From positions 51,534,924-51,598,923 of the forward strand of contig CM056730.1 of the NCBI GenBank assembly GCA_029844215.1: DNA of 64,000 bases, read 5' to 3'. Shown here in pieces: positions 21,446-33,455 of the stretch; position 1 is the first letter of the stretch; each line of letters opens with the position of its first letter. The translations under genes and the position numbers were made by a program. Source of the stretch: Przewalskia tangutica (Eukaryota > Streptophyta > Magnoliopsida > Solanales > Solanaceae). The notes below the pieces were generated by a model. It saw nothing but the letters and a program-made list of their open reading frames with translations. It was not told where the DNA came from and searched no databases.

Positions 21446-22926
21446 TAAACCGTTCCTTTTATCTTTCTTAAGTCGTTATACCTAACTTTCCATAAAGCTA
21501 GTATAACTCTTAAGCTTTTGTTTAAAAACCAAGTATTACTCTTCTTTCAAAAATGATTCATAATTCTTTTGAAATACTTCAAGATTCTTGTTATTTAGAC
21601 TCAAGTCAAAAGACGTCAAGTAAAACCATGTTCAGTTAATACACGTACGTCTACCGTACTATATATATACTTTAAAATATCATGCTCAAGAGGATAGGAA
21701 GAATCACATACCTTCTCGGCGAAATCCACCTGTCAAGTCGAATATGTCACGCGCAGAGTATCAACCTACAATAGTCAAATACGTCTATCAACGTCTAGAC
21801 TACTCTGTAGGATAATCTAAGCAGAGGGTTCTCTATTCTACGGAAAATCGGGCAGCATTTCCCTACCCGGTAAACTATACAAGTCTACTGTAAATACAAT
21901 CTATGTAAGTACATTCAATCTTCTTTAATATACTTAGATGTAATTACGGTTCAATTCTCTTACAGAATACCCTTCTATGTATTTTATACTTATTTCTATA
22001 CTTCTACAGTATGTATTCTCCAATTATAATAGAAGGATAAGATTATTATTTACCTCGATAAGCCCAAAATTATCCAAGATATAAGTCGATCCTGAGCAAG
22101 GTTTAGCTCCTAATCTGAACGCTCCAAACCGCTCCAAGAAACCCTTAGAAGTTTCTACACAACTTCTACTTTCAACTTCAACCAATGAAGTTTCTCTTTA
22201 GGGTTTCGTTTAGTGACTAAAGGAATATAAGGTAGTATTTCCGGACTCTACGTATAGAGGTAACTTTGGAAATACTATAAGGGATTTGCTAAGGTATTTT
22301 TGGGGATAGTAACAATACTTGGAGAGTATTTTCTACCAAGGGGGGAGGGCTTTTGCCGAGACTACTAGGAAAGGGGGGGGGGGGGGGGAGAAGGGGTGTT
22401 TCGGCTAAGCTCTTCACAAGAGGGGGGGGGGAGGCTTTGGACGAGAGCTTCTCTCAAAGGGGGGGAATGTTTGGAGACTTGGAAGATGATTTGTGGATGA
22501 AGAAGTCTTCAACTCAAGGGGGGTATTTATAGGGCTTTCAAGGGCCAAGATGAAGGCAAGTGGAGGGCAAGTGGAGGGTGTGGATTTGCACAAGTGCACC
22601 CTATCCCTACTCCACAAATCACTCACAAACATTGACCCTTAGTTTAGGCCTTAAAATCGTGCCAACCGTGCCCTCTTTGCCGTCCACTTGAGGGTGACAA
22701 GTGTCACCCTCTCGTTGGTCCAAAATATTTCATCTCACGGAAAAATCCGCAAAAATTATAAATGACATAGCTGTAATTTTCCCTACGCAAGTTTTGGAAA
22801 ACGTTTCGTCGGAAAACAATTTGTTTCGTGGGTTGTGCACAAATTTTCGTCCCTATGCCTACTTTAAGGCTTAAACTTTTGTACGTACGCCCTTACGTAC
22901 ATACTCTGGAAATACGGGGTATAACA
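21446..22926 (-). repeat. TE-3 3' LTR, inner segment
   Basis: Begins with the second TAAAC copy and continues to GGGGTATAACA. It holds a G-rich stretch (22339-22463), a TATTTATA (TATAAATA on the sense strand) at 22524-22531, and the strongly conserved block near 22680-22800 also seen at 32690-32830, 30360-30480 and 57120-57240. Confidence 0.88.
22339..22463. repeat. G-tract cluster downstream of LTR promoter
   Basis: Includes an uninterrupted run of 16 G at 22373-22388 and one of 10 G at 22422-22431, plus shorter runs. The sister LTR has 10 and 11 G at the same places (32374, 32417). Potential G-quadruplex, with the C-rich version on the sense RNA. Confidence 0.75.
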
Positions 22927-22961
22927 TTCTCCCCTCCTTAGAAACATTCGTCCCGAATGTT
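22927..22961 (-). other. TE-3 polypurine tract and palindrome
   Basis: On the minus strand a purine run (AAGGAGGGGAGAA) abuts the LTR. The palindrome AACATTCG-TCC-CGAATGTT lies at 22943-22961. Confidence 0.8.
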
Positions 22962-23134
22962 CCTTCCCAAGACAGATAACGATAAGGTTCCTCATAACTT
23001 AGACAGTTGCAAATGCCACACATGGCCACAATACAAAACTTAAGCAAAATATGACAATGAAAATTTACAAGTAGGAAAGTGAGTTACCTGGAGGTGTGGG
23101 GAATAGGTGAGGATACTTCTGCCTCATGTCCTCC

Positions 23135-24376
23135 TCAGCTTCCCACGTCATCTCCTCCCTGAGCTCGTTCCGCCACAAGACTTTGTGGAAGCCACGTCCT
23201 GGTCAGACGCCTAACTCGACGATCGATTATCGCTATGGGAATCTCCTCATACGATAACCCCTCGGTCACCTGGACATCGTCAATCGGGTGCACCCTAGAT
23301 GGATCCCCGATACATCTCCTCAGCATAGAAACATGAAAAACCGGATGCACTGCCTCAAGATCGGACGGCAGATCCAACTCATAGGCAACCTTGCCTACCC
23401 TGCGAACAATCTGATACGGCCCAATGTACCTTGGGCTGAGTTTCCCTTTCTTCCCGAATCTCATCACACCCTTCATGGGTGATACCTTCAGGAAAACCCA
23501 ATCATCAACCTCAAACTCTAGATGCCGACGACGATGATCTGCATATGACTTTTGTCGACTCTGAGCTGTCAGTAACCGCTCCTGGATAAGCTTCACCTTA
23601 TCCACTGCCTGCTGCACCAAATCTGGTCCCACTAACTGCACCTCGCCCACATCAAACCAGCCTATCGACGATCTGCACTTCCTCCTATACAAGGCCTCAT
23701 AAGGCATCATCTGAATACTGGAGTGGTAGCTATTATTATACGCAAACTCAACTAGAGGCAAATGATCCTCCCAGCTACCCCTGAAATCAATAACACAGGC
23801 TCGCAGCATGTCCTCAAGAGTCTGGATAGTGCGCTCCACCTGTCCGTCATGCGAGGATGGAATGCGATGCTCGGGCTCTGCGTCCCTAGACCTTCGGAAA
23901 GACCTCGAGAAGTTAGCGTAAAGCGGGCTCCTGCATGCGATATGATAGAAATAGGGACTCATGCGATCGGCGATCTCTCGGATGTAAAGTCTGGCATAAT
24001 CCTCAGCCGAAAAAGTCGTCCTGACGGGAAGAAAGTGGGCTGATTTCGTCAGCCTGTCGACGATAACCCAAATAGAATCATGTTTCCTCTGAGTGCGAGG
24101 TAATCCTGTGATAAAGTCCATGTTGATCACCTCCCACTTCCAGGTCGGGATCTCTATCGTCTGCAACAAACCACTTGCCTCTGGTGCTCTACCTTCACCT
24201 GCTGACAACACGGGCACTGAGCTACAAACTCTGCAACGTCCCTCTTCAAGCCATCCCACCAATACACAGATCTGAGGTCGTGGTACATCTTGGTCGACCC
24301 CGGATGGATAGAGTAACGCGCGCTGTGTGCTTCCCCTAGAACCTGCTGCCGAAGTCCTGCAATATCTGGAACACAC
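23135..24376 (-). pseudogene. pol: TE-3 integrase core, GPY module and chromodomain
   Basis: A 413 aa frame. The first 67 residues are off-register with the zinc-finger part (that part is read in 24154-25062); from SGLLQTIEIPTWKWEV onward it is true integrase with NMDFITG (first acidic residue). The second catalytic block is garbled by local indels (DRMSPYFYHIACR in place of an ISDRG-type motif). HDGQVERTIQTLEDM keeps the third acidic residue. Then come the DHLPLVEFAYNN, MKGVMRFGKKGK and HPVFHVSMLRRCIGD blocks and the start of the chromodomain (EEIPIAIIDRRVRRL), after which a frameshift near 23200 ends the match. The natural pol end is near 23080. Confidence 0.85.
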
Positions 24377-25062
24377 AACCTGCCCTCAAACCTTAGCACC
24401 CCATCAGGTGCTACCTCAAAAGGACCCTTCCCCTCACGAAGAGTCGTATCACGATACCGCGCCAAAACCGGATCCTCAAATTGTTGCCTCTTCACCTCCT
24501 CGACGATGGAAGACTCGGCAACCTCTCGAACTCGAACCCCACTGCTATCAGAATCAATCAATCGGACTCCAAGGCTCGCTAGCTGATGTAACTCGCGGAC
24601 CATGCCCCTCTTCTCTGGCTGCACATCTGATAGACTCCCCATCGACCTACGGCTAAGAGCATCTGCCACAACATTGGCCTTCCCCGGGTGGTACAGGATA
24701 TCAACATCATAATCCTTGAGTAACTCTAACCACCGTCTCTGTCGTAAGTTCAGCTCCCTCTGGCTGAAGATATACTGGAGGCTCTTGTGGTCTGTATAAA
24801 TATCCACATGAACCCCATACAAGTAGTGCCTCCAGATCTTCAAGGCGTGAATCACCGCTGCCAACTCCAAATCATGGGTGGGGTAGTTCCTCTCATGCTT
24901 CTTAAGCTGCCGGGATGCGTACGCTATAACCTTACCCAGCAGTATCAACACACATCCGAGCCCGACGCCTGACGCATCACAATACACTACATAACCGTCT
25001 GGACCCTCCGGAAGAGTAAGAACAGGGGCGGTCGTCAGTCTCTCGCCGATGGCGGAAACCAC
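24154..25062 (-). pseudogene. pol: TE-3 RNase H and integrase zinc finger
   Basis: A 302 aa frame: RNase H with YCDASGVGLG, THDLELAAV and IYTDHKSLQ, then a linker and the HHCC finger (SIHPGSTKMYHDL, then CPCCQQVK). It overlaps the next integrase frame with a shift near 24175, where the GG of the TE-1 sequence is disrupted. Upstream it is separated from RT by a broken stretch at 25063-25208. Confidence 0.88.
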
Positions 25063-25208
25063 GCCACAAGCATCATCCGCTGAAACTTAGCGCCTTCCGA
25101 GTCGGCCTAGTCAATGGTGCGAGATAGAAGCAAACTTCTCTGACGAATCGATAGTAACTCGAGGCCCAGAAACTGCGCACCTGGCCGGAGTAGTAGGTCT
25201 AGGCCAAC

Positions 25209-25493
25209 TCATCGCCTCGATCTTGGCGTATCCACCCGAATACCATCGGCCCGACAATATGCCCAAGAAAAGCCACGAAGCCAACCAAAACTCACATTTG
25301 GAAAACTTGGCGTATAGGCTGCTGTCTGGAGAAGTCTCAAGATCCTCAAATGTTCTGCATGCTCCTGCTCTGAGCGGGAATAAACCAAGATGTCATCAAT
25401 GAACACTATCACAAACGTGTCCAAAAATGGCTTGAACACTCGGTTCATCAAATCCATGAATACCGCCGGAGCATTGGTCAACCCGAAAGACAT
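25209..25493 (-). pseudogene. pol: TE-3 RT palm fragment with FIDD motif
   Basis: The 94 aa frame holds SFGLTNAPAVFMDLMNRVF and the catalytic FVIVFIDDILVYS, followed by SEQEHAEHLR. The later part (thumb) is scrambled by small indels. This is the same motif that TE-3 itself interrupts in TE-1. Confidence 0.85.
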
Positions 25494-25924
25494 GACTCAC
25501 GAACTCATAATGCATCGGTCCGAATGCGATCTAGGGACATCCGCCTCTCGGACTCGCACCTGATGATAGCCCGATCGCAGATCAATCTTGGAGAAACACC
25601 TCGCACTCGCAACGGTGGAACAAATCATCAATGCAGGAAGGGGTATTCGTTCTTAATGGTCACCTTGTTCACTTTGTAATCAACACACATGCGCAGCGTC
25701 CCGTCCTTCTTCTTCACGAACAATACCGGCGCTCCTCAGGGAGAAACACTAGGCCTGATGAAGCCCTTCTCCAGCAAATCTCTCAGCTGGTCCTTCAACT
25801 CTCTCAACTCGGCAGGTGCCATTCTGTATGGCGGAATAGAAATAGGCCGAGTGTCTGGCAGCACATCGATACAAAACTCTATCTCCCTCTCAGGAGGGAT
25901 ACCCGGGAGGTCATCTGGAAACAC
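25494..25924 (-). pseudogene. pol: TE-3 RT N-terminal part
   Basis: A frame of 62 aa (25736-25924) has FPDDLPGIPPEREIEFCID and PISIPPYRMAPAELREL, ending at RPSVSP with a stop where a G of the next codon appears lost. The finger and palm sequence continues, shifted, to 25494 (traces of KKDGTLRMCVDY). Confidence 0.8.
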
Positions 25925-25926
25925 GT

Positions 25927-26469
25927 CTAGGAACTCTCGACCACGAGGCGGCGAAAATCTGGTACCGCAACCTCAGTATCGAACAACCGAATGAGATGGT
26001 AGATATACCCCTTCTGCACCATCTTCCTAGCCTTGAGGTAAGAAATAAACTTACCCCTCGGCGACACAGTGTTCCCCTCCCACTCAACAACCGGCTCCTC
26101 AGGAAACTGGAACCGTACCACTTTCTCCCTGCAGTCTACATTGGCGTAGCAAGAAGCTAGCCAATCCATACCCATGATCATATCGAAATCAGTCATATCC
26201 AACTCTACCAAGTCGGCAAGGGTCTGACGACTGCATATGGTCACTGGACAAGCCCTATATACCCGCCGAGCTACCACCGAATCACCCACTGGCGTAGCTA
26301 CCTCGAAAGGGTCTATGGACTCAGGCTCTATCCCTATCCTACTAGCAACATGGGGAGATATATAGGGGCCAGTAGAACCGGATCTATCAAGGCATACACG
26401 CGTCACAACAAGAACCGATAAAGTACCGTGGCGACATCGGTGAGGCCTCCCGGTCTGCCCGGTGGACAA
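25927..26469 (-). pseudogene. pol: TE-3 protease region
   Basis: A 180 aa frame with a retropepsin-like segment; the active site reads CLDRSGSTGPYIS where TE-1 has LIDPGSTLSYIS, so one or two small indels damage it. It continues through SRQTLADLVELDMTDFDMIM and GMDWLASCYANVD and the linker ISYLKARKMVQKGYIYHL to the RT start. Confidence 0.8.
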
Positions 26470-26941
26470 GGCATAAATGCGATTCGAGGACCGCTAGAAT
26501 CGGGACCGCGCCACGACCTCTGCCGCGACCTGGCCCATGAGTACCACGCCCTCGGGCGAGTAATCGTAGGAGATGAAGAAGACCGTGCGAAAGAACACGT
26601 GGTGACCACTACCTCTGCGCGCCGCTTGGTGGACAGGCTCTCGCAAAGTGACCCGGTGGCCGCAATCAAACAAACTCCGGAGGCGGTACCATAATTCCGT
26701 AATGGGATCTCGCATCGGCCACACCGAGGGGTGGTCCGTCGGTTAGCACCTCTGCTACCACGGGCGTCGAAGTCACGGGGCCCCGGTGCCTCGAATACCA
26801 GGCATCCCGAGGGCGGTGTAGGAGTGCTCTGAGCTGGCTGTGGTGCAAATCTAGACTGCTGCTGAGGTCGTCCACCCCGATAGATACCAAAAGACCCTGC
26901 CGTCCCCGGCCTTCTTCATTCTTCTGTCACAACGTCGACCT
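26470..26941 (-). pseudogene. gag: TE-3 gag C-terminal / zinc-knuckle region (scrambled)
   Basis: By position between capsid and protease this should be the nucleocapsid. The DNA is collinear with 33990-34420 of TE-1, but no single frame keeps the CCHC knuckles because of many 1-2 bp differences. Frames on both strands here are shadows. Confidence 0.6.
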
Positions 26942-27773
26942 CTACACTCTCGCATCCAGTGCATGAGCCTGCATACGGGTAATGTCCATGCCTGGCTGAA
27001 GAGCCACACCCGCACAAGACTCGGCCATATAATCATCTAGCCCGGTGACATAGCGGTGTACCCTGTCCTCCATATCTGCTACCAACGCAGGGACATATCT
27101 AGCCAATGAATCGAACTCAACGTTGTACTCCCTAACTGTGCGCCCTCTCTGTCTCAGCAACAAAATCTGTCGACCCGTGCCCTCCTCATCTGCGGAGGCA
27201 AGAAGTGAGTGAGAAAAGCCTCGGAGAACTCATACCAAGTAGCTGGGGACGCGTGCTCTCCCCGGGATAACTCCCATGAATCAAACCAATCGACTGCGGT
27301 ATCACGCAGCCTATGTGAACCGAAGATCACGGACTCGGTCTCCGAAGCCTTGATCACTCGCATGATCCTCTGTAACTGACGGATGAACTCCTGCGGATCA
27401 TCCTCAGGCCTCGACCCGTAGAACTCTGGCGGGCTACAACTCAGAAAATCTCGTAGCCTCAAACTATCCGATCTCGGGTGAACCACAGTGCTTCGGGCTG
27501 AAGGCTGCTGCATCCGGCCTATCTCGTATGCGGCCACGATCACGGCTAGTGCGGGGCCATCTCTCTGTAACCCATCTCATCTGCTCCGGTGTGGGGTGGA
27601 GGTGCAGTCTTGGGATCTCATCGACCCGCTGCGGCCCTAAACCTGCTTTGGGGCGGCGTCGTGGAACTTCATTGTCTCGGGTATAGGCGGGCTGCGCCTC
27701 GTGACTCTCGGTGTCCTACTAGCAGCTCCTCGCTGCCTTGCTCTTACGGACCGGGTTGCCTTACGTGGAGCAT
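26942..27773 (-). pseudogene. gag: TE-3 gag N-terminus and capsid
   Basis: The gag ATG is at 27773, but a one-base loss in the second codon region (GGAGCAT against GGAGGCAT in TE-1) throws the frame out at once. Capsid is readable in two pieces: 27154-27543 (VHPRSDSLRLRDFLSC, DDPQEFIRQLQRIMRVIKAS, WFDSWELSRGEHAS) and 26942-27163 (REYNVEFDSLARYVPAL, RVHRYVTGLDDYMAESC). This is the Retrotrans_gag capsid type. The break between them lies at RRARVDRF. Confidence 0.82.
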
Positions 27774-27953
27774 AATCGTTAAAGAAAGAAATACGTTAGA
27801 GGGTCCGACTTATAACACGGCTACAGGCACGATCTCGAGTGAGAAGAATGGAAACCAATCCTAAATATCCTATAACCTCCTAATTATTGGTGTGGTGCAC
27901 AACACAGCGATAATCAAGACTTCTCGGATACGGTGCAGACACTTTCAGAGGAT

Positions 27954-27971
27954 TAAGCGCTCACGATACCA
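27954..27971 (-). other. TE-3 primer-binding site
   Basis: The minus strand reads TGGTATCGTGAGCGCTTA next to the 5' LTR, a version of TGGTATCAGAGCAGTTAA with changes at its two CAG triplets (see findings). Confidence 0.7.
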
Positions 27972-27975
27972 CTTT

Positions 27976-28187
27976 TGTCACGACTGTTCGGGCGGTGATC
28001 GTGCCTTACCCGGGCACCCAAGTAGTCATACATCAGAGAAAATCAGCGGAATATAAAAACAAGACATGAAACAATGTAAATTGAGACACGCTTTATCGAG
28101 AAAAGTCGCTTTCGGCATATATATAAACCAAAATCGGCGATTACATCTCAACGTACAATAGGACTCTGCACCTCTAAGGAAGTAAAT
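27976..28187 (-). repeat. TE-3 5' LTR, first segment
   Basis: Begins TGTCACGACTG; collinear with 16792-17010. Ends at TAAAT (28183-28187), the left target duplication of solo-2. Confidence 0.85.
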
Positions 28188-30595
28188 CATCACGACCCGT
28201 CCGGGGCGTGGATCGTGCCTTAACGGGCACCCAAGTAGTCATACATCGAGTAATCAGCGGAAACATAAAGCAAGACATGAAAGCGATTTATAAAACAAGA
28301 CACAGTTATGTGAGAAAACATCGCCTTTCGGCATATATATATAATCATGTTTTAGCGATTACATCAAATCGCATAACATGACTACAGACCTTTAAGGAAA
28401 TATACAACTATGGCGGGACAGGGCCCCGCCATACCCTGACTGTACAAAACTATCTACAACAGGGAGATCATACCAAAAGTAGAGCCTCCGGAAGAGATGG
28501 AGCTCCTGACACCAACGTAGAGATCCTAAGGATGCGGATCTAGCACTTGCTTGCCCTTACCTGCGGCATGAACGCAGCCCAAGGAGGTCGATAACAACAG
28601 TACTAAGTATGCGAAACTGTAAAGTACTTAAATGAAAACATATCATTTTTAAAACCAGTTTACAAATATGTGTGAAACAACCAAGGAAACCGTACATAGT
28701 GCCACATCACAAACAAGAGCAACAATAGGTAAGCATGTCGCCTTGTCTAGGCTGCGAATGATCGAAAGCAGGGCCACTCGCCCACATCCTCATTCTGCAA
28801 GCCTAATCACGGACTCCGAGTCCGCATAGGCCACTCGCGTGGGCGCGTGAGGTATAACCCGCGTCGAGGTAGCTACTCCTCGGCATCGCCACGGACTCAT
28901 TGTCGCGTGGCCACATAGACCGCATGAGGCATAACCCCGCATACTAACACGGAACTCGTAGCTCGCATAGGCCCTGGACCCGCATGAGGTATTCTCGAAT
29001 CATGGTCCTGCATCGCTGAGTCTACCCGCGTCGGAGGCGACTTAACCCGGTATCATCTCAAGAGGTGAGTGATAGTATACTAACATAACAACTTATCTTT
29101 AAGTAACATAAGCACAACAAGGATACTCACCTATACAAACGTTACAAGGTACTAACACACATAGCATCATATCATGTCTACTTATCAAACCATCTTATTA
29201 TTCTTTTCACAATATAAGTTTGTTATAAACACATAGGCAAACTTGTTTCTTTTATCAATCTTAAGTGGTTATACTTACTTCCCGTAAAGCTAGTATAACT
29301 CTTAGCTTCATTTTAAAACCAATTAGTTCTCTTACATTAATAAATGGTTGATAGTCCTTTTGAAATGTTTTGATTCTTTATTATTGAGCTTAAGCCGTGA
29401 GGCATTCCGTCACGTATTATTCAGGCTTAAGCGTGAGGCATTCGTAAGTATTATTCGATTAACACGTATGCGTCACCGTACTATATACATATTGTAAAAT
29501 ATCATGCTTTAGGAAGAATCACATACCTTCTCGCGAAATCCACCGCCAAGTCGAGTATGTCGCGCAGAGAATCGACCTATAATAGTCACAAATATCTATC
29601 AAAGTCTAGACTATTCGTAGGTCATTCTAAACAGAGGGTCCTCAATTCTACGGAAAGTCGGGCAGCACAACCCTACCGGTGAGCTATATAAGTCTCTGTG
29701 AAAACGATCTATGTAATCTGATTCGTATATTCTTCTTTTATACCCTTCTAAGGTGTTCTGATTCAATTCTATTCCTTAATAACCTTCTAAGTATTTATAC
29801 TTATTCTTATTCTACAACAGTAAGTATTCTCTAATTCAAAAGAGGGTTAGGATTAGTTACCTCGGTAAGCCCAATAATATCCTAGAAAAGTCGCTGAGCA
29901 AGGTTTTGCTCCTAAGTTGTATGCTCGAGAAACCTTAGAAGTTCTTCACAACTTCTACTAAGTACTAAGGTATTTGGGCTAGGGTATTTTGGGCATTATA
30001 ACAATACAAGAAGGCAACTTTTCTACCAAGGGAGGGGGTAGGTTTCGGCTAGGCTAGGGGTGGGGTAGCCTCGGCAAGCTTCTCGAGGAGGGGGTGTGTT
30101 GGGCCAATTGCTTACAAAGGGAGAGGAAGGATTTTTAGACTTGGAAAGCTTTTGTGGATGAAGAACTCTTCATCTCAAGAGGGTATTTATAGGTCAAGAC
30201 ATGGCCAACCAATGGCCAAGATTTAGCCAAGTGCTAGGCAAGTGTAAGGTCAAGATTAGGGCAAGTGTACCTAGCCAACTTGCACACAAAATATCTAACC
30301 AACTTTATGACAAGGATGGTCATCCATTCGGCCCTATTGCCGTGACAAGTCCACCAATGAGAGGGTGGCAAATGTCGCCCTCTCGTTGGTCCAAAGTGTT
30401 ACGTCTCTCGGAAAAATCCGCAAAAATTAGAAATGACATAGCCGGAATTTATCCTACGAAAGCTGTGGAAACGTTTCGTCGGAAAACCGTTCGCTTTGTG
30501 AGTTGTGCCTAAAAATCGTCCAAGGCCTAACTTTAAGACCAAACTTTTTGTACGTATTCCTTTACGTACATACTCTGGAAATACGGGGTATAACA
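28188..30595 (-). mobile_element. solo-2: solo LTR in TE-3 5' LTR
   Basis: About 2.4 kb from CATCACGACCCG (terminal TG altered to CA) to GGGGTATAACA, flanked by TAAAT on the left and TAAAC (30596-30600) on the right. It belongs to the same LTR subfamily as TE-5. It has the stem-loop at 28410-28434, two copies of a roughly 38 bp CTTAAGCCGTGAGGCATT repeat at 29388-29460 and TATTTATA at 30184. No internal region is present. The frames at 30201-30602 are LTR sequence, not genes. Confidence 0.87.
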
Positions 30596-32922
30596 TAAAC
30601 AACTATGGTGGGACAGGGCCCCGCCATACCCTGAATGTACATATATCTACAACATCAGGGAGAACCATACCAAAAGTCGAGCCTCCGGAGAAGATGGAGC
30701 TCCTGACACCAAAGCAAAAGATCCTAAGGATGCGGATCTAGCACCTGCTTTCACGACTGCGGCATGAGCGCGGCCCACGAAGTCGATAACAGGTACCAAG
30801 TATGTGAAACTGTAAAGTACTTTAATGAAATCATATCATTTTAAAGTCAATTTTACAAATATGTATGAAATAACCAATGTAACCGCACATAGTGCCACAT
30901 CACAAACAAGAGTAACAACAAATCAGAATGTTGGTCTTTTCTAGGCTGCGAATGATCGAAGCAAGGCCAATCGCCCATAGTATAATTATGCATGCCTAAT
31001 CCTGGAGTCCCGTAGTCCGCATAGGCCACCTAGGCCCGCATGAGGTATTCCCCGCATCGAGGGTAGCTACTCCCCGGCATCGTCCTGGACTCGTAGTCCG
31101 CATGGCCACATAGACCGCATGGCCACATGGACCGCACACTAACCTGGAACTCTCGTAGCTCCGCATAGGTCCCCTGGACTAGCATGAGTTATTCTCGAAT
31201 CATAGTCCCTGCATCGCACGAGGTATACCCGCATCGGAGGCAGCAACCCCGTATATCTTGTCAAGAGGTGAGTGATTTTATTCTAGCATAACGTGTTATC
31301 TTTAATCAACATAAGCACATATAAGAATAACCTCTTTACACAAACGCGTTTACAAGATACTAACACACATAGCATCACAATATGTCTACTCAACAAACCA
31401 TCTCATTTGTACTTTCGAGAAATCAATACAAGTCTTTTATAAACACATAAGTAAACCGTTCCTTTTATCTTTCTTAAGTCGTTATACCTAACTTCTCATA
31501 AAGCTAGTATAACTCTTAAGCTTTTGTTTAAAAACCAAGTATTACTCTTCTTTAAAAAATGATTCATAATTCTTTTGAAATACTTCAAGATTCTTGTTAT
31601 TTAGACTCAAGTCAAAAGGCGTCAAGTAAAACCATGTTCGATTAACACACGACGTCTCACCGTACTATATATATACTTTAAAATATCATGCTCAAGAGGA
31701 TAGGAAGAATCACATACCTTCCGGCGAAATCCACTGCCAAGTCGAATATGTCGCGCAGAGTATCAACCTATAATAGTCAAATACGTCTTTCAACGTCTAG
31801 ACTACTCAGAGGATAATCTAAGCGAGAGGGTTCTCTATTCTACGTAAAATCGGGCAGCACTTCCCTACCCAGTAAACTATACAAGTCTCTGTAAATACGG
31901 TCTATGTAGTCTGATTCAATCTTCTTTAATGTACTTAGATGTAATTACAGTTCAATTCTCTTCTGTAATACCCTTCTATGTATTTTATACTTATTTCTGT
32001 ACTTCTACAGTATGTATTCTCCAATTATAATAGAAGGATAAAATTATTATTTACCTCGATAAGCCCAAAATTATCCAAGATATAAGTCGATCCTGAGCAA
32101 GGTTTAGCTCTGTCTGAACGCTCCAAACCGCTCCAAGAAACCCTTAGAAGTTTCTACACAACTTCTACTTTCTACTTCAACCAACTATGAAGTTTCTCTT
32201 TAGGGTTTCGTTTAGTGACTAAAGGAATATAAGGTAGTATTTTCGGACTCTACGTATAGAGGTAACTTTGGAAATACTATAAGGGATTTGCTAAGGTATT
32301 TTTGGGGATAGTAACAATACTTGGAGAGTATTTTCTACCAAGGGGGGAGGGCTTTTGCCGAGACTACTAGGAAGGGGGGGGGGAGAAGGGGTGTTTCGGC
32401 TAAGCTCTTCACAAGAGGGGGGGGGGGAGGCTTTGGACGAGAGCTTCTCTCAAAGGGGGGGAAAGTTTGGAGACTTGGAAGATGATTTGTGGATGAAGAA
32501 GTCTTCAACTCAAGGGGGGTATTTATAGGGCTTTCAAGGGCCAAGATGAAGGCAAGTGGAGGGCAAGTGGAGGGTGTGGATTTGCACAAGTGCACCCTAT
32601 CCCTACTCCACAAATCACTCACAAACATTGACCCTTGGTTTAGGCCTTAAAATCGTGCCAACCGTGCCCTCTTTGCCGTCCACTTGAGGGTGACAAGTGT
32701 CACCCTCTCGTTGGTCCAAAATATTTCATCTCTCGGAAAAATCCGCAAAAATTATAAATGACATAGCCGTAATTTTCCCTACGCAAGTTTTGGAAAACGT
32801 TTCGTCGGAAAACAATTCGTTTCGTGGGTTGTGCACAAATTTTCGTCCCTATGCCTACTTTAAGGCTTAAACTTTTGTACGTACGCCCTTACGTACATAC
32901 TCTGGAAATACGGGGTATAACA
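30596..32922 (-). repeat. TE-3 5' LTR, second segment
   Basis: Collinear with 17011-17870 and 21451-22926. The place corresponding to solo-1 (near 31450) has a single TAAAC, which is the empty site. It ends GGGGTATAACA, then the right TGAAT copy. Confidence 0.88.
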
Positions 32923-32927
32923 TGAAT

Positions 32928-33455
32928 ACTATCACAAACGTTTCCAAAAATGGCTTGAACACTCGGTTCATCAAATCCATAAATACCGTCGGAGCATTGG
33001 TCAAGCCGAAAGACATGACCCTGAACTCATATTGCGTCTGGGTCCGAATGCGATCTAGGGATATCCGACTCCCTAACTCGCACCTGATGGTAACCAGATC
33101 GTAGGTCTATCTTGGAGAAACATCTCTCGCCCTGCAACTGGTCGAACAAGTCATCAATCCTGGGAAGGGGGTATATGTTCTTAATAGTCACCTTGTTCAG
33201 CTGCCTGTAATCAACACACATACGCAGCGTCCCGTCCTTCTTCTTCACGAACAATATCGGCGCTCCCCAGGGAGAAACACTAGGCCTGATGAAGCCTTTC
33301 TCCAGCAAATCTCTCAGCTGGTCCTTCAACTCTCTCAACTCGGAAGGTGCCATTCTGTATGGCGGAATGGATATAGGTCGAGTATCAGGCAGAATATCAA
33401 TGCAAAACTCTATCTCCCTCTCAGAAGGGATACCCGGGAGGTCGTCTGGGAACAC
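32928..33455 (-). pseudogene. pol: TE-1 reverse transcriptase, 5' half
   Basis: A 142 aa frame starts at FPDDLPGIPSEREIEFCID and holds WGAPILFVKKKDGTLRMCVD, YRQLNKVTIKNIYPLPRIDD and CFSKIDLRSGYHQVRV, the fingers and palm including the first catalytic aspartate block. A frameshift near 33050 precedes SFGLTNAPTVFMDLMNRVF, which runs into the TE-3 junction at FVIVF. The rest of RT is at 16473-16791. The N-terminus overlaps the end of the protease frame, so one polyprotein was once continuous here. Confidence 0.87.

Larger units (their letters stand above)
16792..32922 (-). mobile_element. TE-3: Ty3/gypsy Tekay-like element carrying two solo LTRs
   Basis: Minus-strand element inserted into the TE-1 RT. 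Its LTRs are about 2.55 kb each: 3' LTR 16792-17870 plus 21451-22926, and 5' LTR 27976-28187 plus 30601-32922. The internal region (22927-27975, 5.05 kb) has full gag-protease-RT-RNase H-integrase-chromodomain order, with many 1-2 bp frame breaks. The empty sites of both solo LTRs can be read in the opposite LTR, which confirms the structure. Net length without inserts is about 10.1 kb. Confidence 0.88.

Noticed and set aside
16792..22926. Reading 16792-22926 as a single 6 kb LTR
   Set aside because: The middle 17871-21445 is in opposite orientation, has TAAAC on both sides and is absent from the sister LTR.
25631..25994. Plus-strand frames over TE-3 RT
   Set aside because: Antisense of the FPDDLPGIPPEREIEF region of RT.
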